Shown piece by piece: positions 60,235-64,000 of a stretch of 64,000 nucleotides of DNA. Location: assembly GCF_000152985.1 (NCBI RefSeq), contig NZ_CH672395.1:4141897-4205896 (forward strand), written 5' to 3'. The notes beneath the pieces are model-generated. The model was given only the letters and a program-made list of their open reading frames with translations, had not been told where the DNA came from and made no database searches. Origin of the DNA: Leeuwenhoekiella blandensis MED217. Lineage in GTDB: Bacteria > Bacteroidota > Bacteroidia > Flavobacteriales > Flavobacteriaceae. The position numbers were made by a program, and so were the translations under genes. The first letter of the stretch is position 1; each line of letters starts with the position of its first letter.

Positions 60235-62655
60235 ATGAAGCACCAGTTACTAATCTCCTTTTTCTTAGCCCCTTTTGTTTCTTTTACCCAAAGCGGAAAC
60301 ATAACCGGTAAGGTTATAGATGATCAGCAACGTGCGGTGCCTTATGCTAATGTATTACTACTTAAAGCTGCAGACTCTACCTTTGTCAAGGGAGCGGTAA
60401 GTGAAGAAAATGGTGAAATTCTTTTTGCTGAAATTTCTTCCGGAACCTATTTAATTAAAGCCAGTTTTGTTGGTTTTAAAGAGAGTTACAGCAGTCCGTT
60501 TGAGTTGAAGGATCAAATACGTATTCCAGATTTAATACTTCAAGAGAATTCTGAAGCGCTCGATGCCGTTACGGTGAATTACAGAAAACCCACGGTAGAC
60601 CGAAGAGTAGATCGCATAGTTTTTAATGTTGAAAATACTGCAATTTCTTCGGGGACTACTTTTGATATTTTACAGCGCACTCCCGGAGTAATTGTTAATC
60701 AGGGGCAACTTTTAGTAAAAAACAGACCGGCACAAGTATATATCAATGACCGTAAAGTGTATTTGACCAATGAAGAATTGCAACAATTGCTTGAAGGCTT
60801 TGCGGGAGTTAATGTAAAATCTGTTGAAGTGATCACGACACCTCCGGCGAGATATGATGCCGAAGGCGGTGCGATTTTGAATATCATTACTTCAAAAAAT
60901 CTTTCGATTGGCTATAAAGGAAGTCTCAATGCTTCCAATACAGTTGCAATCAAACCTAAATACAACGTAGGAACCAGCCAATACTATAAAACCGATTGGT
61001 TAAATGCGTTTGCGAGTTATAATTTCAATTCCCGATTTGATGTCAAAACCGATGAAGGTTTTGTTCAGTTTTACAATCCTAACGGAAGTGAAAAAGCGAC
61101 TTGGGAAGATTTGTTTCAGCGAGAAACCCGAACCATTTCGCACAGTTTAAATACCATTTTAGATTTCACATTAAGTGAGACAGAAATGTTGAGTTTTACT
61201 GCTAATATTCTGCATACGCCAAAAGCAAATTCAGACATCAGCGGTAGAACGGAAACCTACAATCCACAAGGTCAGTTAGATTCTTTATATACCACGCAAA
61301 GCCGATTAGAAAATCAGCGTGATAATTTGCTTTTCAATTTAAATTATGAGAAGCAATTGGGTGAAAATGGAGCAACGCTTTCGGCCAACGCCAATTATAT
61401 AGATTATACAGATAATCAAATGCAATCTGTGGCTACGCGCTATGTTTCGGCTCAAGGCAACCTTTTAAATGCAAATGCGTTCAACACTATCCCAACTCAA
61501 AAATCTCAGATTTATACCGGGCAATTAGATTATTCAGGTAATTTAGGAAAGTGGTCCTTTGAAGCCGGAGCAAAATATTCTGGAATCAATTCTGAAAGTA
61601 GACAGGAGTTCTTTAATACTGCAGGAAATGTAAGCGATGCCGATGCGATCCTTAATGATAATTTCGATTATACTGAAGGTATTTATGCGTCGTATTTCAG
61701 CTTTGCTAAAGATTGGGAAAAATGGAGTTTTAAAACTGGCCTGCGCGGAGAATATACCGATGCTAACGGGAACTCACGAACTTTAGGCGTTGTGAATACG
61801 CAGGAGTATTTAGAATTGTTTCCTACAGCTTATTTGATGTACGCCGCTGCTGACAACCATAGCTTTGCTCTTGATTACAGCAGAAGAATAGATCGCCCGC
61901 GTTTTCAAAGTTTGAATCCGTACAGGTATTTCTTAAATGAAAACAACTTTCAAGAAGGAAACCCAAATATTCAACCGGCAATTGCAAACAAAGTCAAGCT
62001 TTCGTATTCTTTTAAAAACAAGTTGAGTTTTGAGCTGTATTGGGATCGTATCGATAATGCGATGAGTAGATTGCCTTTTCAGGATAATGAAAATTTAACC
62101 TTGAGAAGTGTAAATACTAATCTTAATTATGAGCAACAATACAGTCTGGATGTTATCTATTCAGAATTTGTAAATAATTGGATGTGGATGAGCGTTTATG
62201 CGTCTTTTTTCAATCTAGAAAATGAATTTGTAGCCCTAGAAGATAACAATAGCCTAGTTCAAAAAGAGATCAATGGGTTATACATTGAAACACTGAATTA
62301 TCTCATAATCAATCCAACGCTTAATGTGGCTATTTCAAATAATTTCACTTCAAATTTTTTAGTGGGTTCCTATGAATACGATCGCCCGCAATATAGGCTC
62401 AATGTAGACATTCAAAAGCGTTTTCTAGATGGGCGTTTGATAGTTAATTTAAGTTCTGAAGACATATTCAACACCAATAACATTCCGCTTACGTCGCACT
62501 ATTTGAATCAGAACAATACCTTCTTTGCTATGCCAGAATCTCAAAAGATTCGTGTAGGTGTACGTTATAACTTCGGAAACTTCAAATTAAGTGATAATAG
62601 TAGAAACACTTCAGTTGAAGAAGAAACCAGACTGAAAGAGCTCGGTACCAATTAA
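60235..62655 (+). CDS. TonB-dependent-receptor-like outer-membrane protein
   Basis: The 806-residue protein has a signal peptide, then a CarboxypepD-regulatory-like domain (NITGKVIDDQQRAVPYANVLLL, about 22-110). A plug-like segment follows (VFNVENTAISSGTTFDILQR and GGAILNIITSKN near 215), then a large beta-barrel (outer-membrane beta-barrel family, OMP_b-brl_3 type) ending in KIRVGVRYNFGNFKL and a charged tail. These Bacteroidota proteins import or sense glycans or other ligands. No SusD-like partner follows, so it is a stand-alone receptor of unknown ligand. Confidence 0.9.
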   Translation: MKHQLLISFFLAPFVSFTQSGNITGKVIDDQQRAVPYANVLLLKAADSTFVKGAVSEENGEILFAEISSGTYLIKASFVGFKESYSSPFELKDQIRIPDLILQENSEALDAVTVNYRKPTVDRRVDRIVFNVENTAISSGTTFDILQRTPGVIVNQGQLLVKNRPAQVYINDRKVYLTNEELQQLLEGFAGVNVKSVEVITTPPARYDAEGGAILNIITSKNLSIGYKGSLNASNTVAIKPKYNVGTSQYYKTDWLNAFASYNFNSRFDVKTDEGFVQFYNPNGSEKATWEDLFQRETRTISHSLNTILDFTLSETEMLSFTANILHTPKANSDISGRTETYNPQGQLDSLYTTQSRLENQRDNLLFNLNYEKQLGENGATLSANANYIDYTDNQMQSVATRYVSAQGNLLNANAFNTIPTQKSQIYTGQLDYSGNLGKWSFEAGAKYSGINSESRQEFFNTAGNVSDADAILNDNFDYTEGIYASYFSFAKDWEKWSFKTGLRGEYTDANGNSRTLGVVNTQEYLELFPTAYLMYAAADNHSFALDYSRRIDRPRFQSLNPYRYFLNENNFQEGNPNIQPAIANKVKLSYSFKNKLSFELYWDRIDNAMSRLPFQDNENLTLRSVNTNLNYEQQYSLDVIYSEFVNNWMWMSVYASFFNLENEFVALEDNNSLVQKEINGLYIETLNYLIINPTLNVAISNNFTSNFLVGSYEYDRPQYRLNVDIQKRFLDGRLIVNLSSEDIFNTNNIPLTSHYLNQNNTFFAMPESQKIRVGVRYNFGNFKLSDNSRNTSVEEETRLKELGTN

Positions 62656-62682
62656 GAATATACTTCTTAATAAAACATTCCT

Positions 62683-62690
62683 TAATTTTG
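62683..62690 (+). promoter_or_regulatory. -7 element for dusB
   Basis: TAATTTTG matches TAnnTTTG and would place transcription start near 62697, about 67 bases before the TTG start codon at 62764. Confidence 0.4.
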
Positions 62691-62763
62691 CGCGAGAATT
62701 GCTCGGTTAAAACAAACTGAAGCTTTCTAGGTATTCCAAAAAATTATTTTAAAAAGTATTGCT

Positions 62764-63768
62764 TTGGCTAAAATAGGAGATATTGATGTAGGAGACTTCC
62801 CGTTGCTTTTAGCACCTATGGAAGATGTGAGTGACCCGCCTTTTCGCGCATTGTGCAAAGAGCAGGGAGCCGATGTGGTGTATACCGAGTTTATCTCGAG
62901 TGAGGGCCTCATTCGTGACGCTGCAAAAAGCGTGATGAAACTCGATATTTATGAGAAAGAACGTCCCGTAGGTATTCAGATTTTTGGAGCCAATCTCGAG
63001 TCGATGCTTCAGAGTGTTGAAATTGTAGAAGCTTCAAAGCCAGATATTATTGATATCAACTTTGGTTGTCCGGTTAAGAAAGTAGTTTCTAAAGGTGCCG
63101 GCGCCGGGATTTTAAAAGATATTGATCTGATGGTTTCACTTACCGAAGCTATGGTCAAGCATACTAACTTACCGATTACCGTTAAAACCCGTTTGGGTTG
63201 GGATCACGACTCGATCAAAATCGTTGAAGTTGCCGAACGCTTGCAAGATGTAGGTTGTAAGGCGATTGCCATTCACGGTAGAACGCGCGCACAGATGTAT
63301 AAAGGTAATGCCGATTGGAAACCTATTGCTGAAGTTAAAAATAATCAGCGCATGCATATTCCCGTTTTTGGAAACGGCGATGTAGATACTCCCGAGCGCG
63401 CTGTAGAAATGCGAGATCAGTATGGCCTTGACGGTGCGATGATCGGTCGGGCGAGTATTGGGTATCCTTGGTTTTTTAGAGAGGTAAAGCATTTTTTCAA
63501 CACAGGTGAGCATATGGCTCCACCAACTATGCAAGAGCGCGTTGATGCTGCTCGCAGACATTTACAGATGTCCATAGATTGGAAGGGTGAAAAACTCGGT
63601 GTATTTGAGACACGCCGTCACTATACTAATTACTTTAAAGGAATTCCCGGTTTTAAGCCTTATCGTATGAAAATGGTAACCAGTGATGCTCCAGAAGATG
63701 TTTTTGCTGCTTTTGATGAGGTTGAAGAATTGTTTGCCGATTATGATTTTGCGCAACAAACCTATTAA
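62764..63768 (+). CDS. dusB: tRNA-dihydrouridine synthase (DusB-type)
   Basis: The 334-residue FMN enzyme reduces uridines in the tRNA D-loop. It has the Dus start AKIGDIDVGDFPLLLAPMEDVSDPPFR, the catalytic Cys in FGCPVKKVVSKGAGAGILKD, TVKTRLGWDHDSI, AIHGRTRAQMYKGNADW and the C-terminal HYTNYFKGIPGFKPYRMKM. The start codon is a TTG at 62764, chosen because the family's N-terminus begins exactly there and no ATG fits nearby. It stands alone, convergent with the cut permease gene. Confidence 0.95.
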   Translation: MAKIGDIDVGDFPLLLAPMEDVSDPPFRALCKEQGADVVYTEFISSEGLIRDAAKSVMKLDIYEKERPVGIQIFGANLESMLQSVEIVEASKPDIIDINFGCPVKKVVSKGAGAGILKDIDLMVSLTEAMVKHTNLPITVKTRLGWDHDSIKIVEVAERLQDVGCKAIAIHGRTRAQMYKGNADWKPIAEVKNNQRMHIPVFGNGDVDTPERAVEMRDQYGLDGAMIGRASIGYPWFFREVKHFFNTGEHMAPPTMQERVDAARRHLQMSIDWKGEKLGVFETRRHYTNYFKGIPGFKPYRMKMVTSDAPEDVFAAFDEVEELFADYDFAQQTY

Positions 63769-63781
63769 AGCTAGCAGCAGG

Positions 63782-64000
63782 TTAATCCTGTAATAACTTA
63801 GGCCTAATAGTCGACGACGCGAGATAGGAAGCCAAAATCCCTAAGATGGAAATGGTAAAAAATACCGCTAAGAAATTAACGAGTGTAAATTCCATAGGGT
63901 AGGGAAGTGTTGGTGTGATCATTTTAAGCTGAAACTGCAATTGTGCTCCTACGATCAAACTTCCCAAAATCAAACCGATGATTCCACCAAAGACACTCAT
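63782..64000 (-). CDS. LolC/LolE-FtsX-type ABC permease, C-terminal end (cut by window edge)
   Basis: The reverse-strand frame covers at least 72 residues and continues past the window edge. It contains GIIGLILGSLIVGAQLQFQLKM followed by PYPMEFTLVNFLAVFFTISILGILASYLAS, two membrane spans around a short loop. This is the usual C-terminal end of MacB/FtsX-fold permeases of lipoprotein-releasing systems. The ATG at the very end of the window is likely internal. It is convergent with dusB (gap 13 bases). Confidence 0.75.
   Translation of the reverse strand: MSVFGGIIGLILGSLIVGAQLQFQLKMITPTLPYPMEFTLVNFLAVFFTISILGILASYLASSTIRPKLLQD

Overview
The window looks like a chromosomal segment of a Flavobacteriaceae member (Bacteroidota). 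Several observations point there. Base composition is AT-rich. Shine-Dalgarno signals are mostly absent, and many genes are preceded by the Bacteroidota -7 element TAnnTTTG. Several lineage-restricted families are present (DUF4254, DUF6427, DUF6341, DUF6909, DUF4837, DUF4175, DUF6327, GIN-domain). There is also a glutaminyl-tRNA synthetase fused to YqeY, and many Sec/lipoprotein-type exported proteases. No rRNA, CRISPR array, intact insertion sequence or prophage is visible. One tRNA (Cys, GCA) is present.

Layout. (1) 1-3140: a cut DUF4254 gene, a D12-class adenine methyltransferase and a possible PD-(D/E)XK nuclease partner (candidate type II restriction-modification pair), DUF6427, then divergent DUF6341. 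(2) 3150-17818: purD, then a surface-polysaccharide locus with an adenylate-forming CapK-like enzyme, a GT2, an initiating sugar-phosphate transferase and a GT4. A long minus-strand run M23 peptidase - GH3-like - DUF6909 - Wzz-like - flippase - polymerase-like - O-antigen ligase-like has stop/start overlaps or gaps of at most 37 bases and is probably one operon. (3) 17.9-31 kb: tatA, DUF4837, a MltD-like transglycosylase, pgk, holB, an OmpH/Skp-like lipoprotein, a methyltransferase, mnmG flanked by two parS-like palindromes, ybeY and a giant DUF4175 protein. (4) 31-42.2 kb: gltX, an OMP, an SPFH protein, a YtxH/holin-like/DUF6327 stress-type trio, glnS-yqeY, folB, tRNA-Cys, a LysE-type exporter, a GIN-domain protein and rnr.

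(5) 42.2-43.3 kb is the largest gene-poor stretch. It holds a probable 34-residue membrane peptide gene with its own terminator, one copy of a 94-bp dispersed repeat, and an AT-rich tract with a perfect 13-bp inverted repeat containing two DnaA-box-like TTATCAACA words. Together with the parS-like sites about 16 kb away and rnpA and mnmG nearby, this suggests (inference only) that the window may lie near the chromosome origin. (6) 43.3-54.5 kb: a CDF zinc-type exporter, GNAT, a small PD-(D/E)XK-like protein, an S41 protease, rnpA, two M1 aminopeptidases, a subtilase with a large insertion and an MBL hydrolase; this is a peptide-degrading neighbourhood. (7) 54.8-64 kb: a CPA-type Na+/H+ antiporter with RCK domain, a Tat-exported Gfo/Idh oxidoreductase, a 56-residue membrane protein translationally abutting lepA, a second 94-bp repeat copy, a TonB-dependent-receptor-like barrel, dusB and the cut end of a LolE/FtsX-type permease.

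Family names come from recalled sequence patterns, not database searches.
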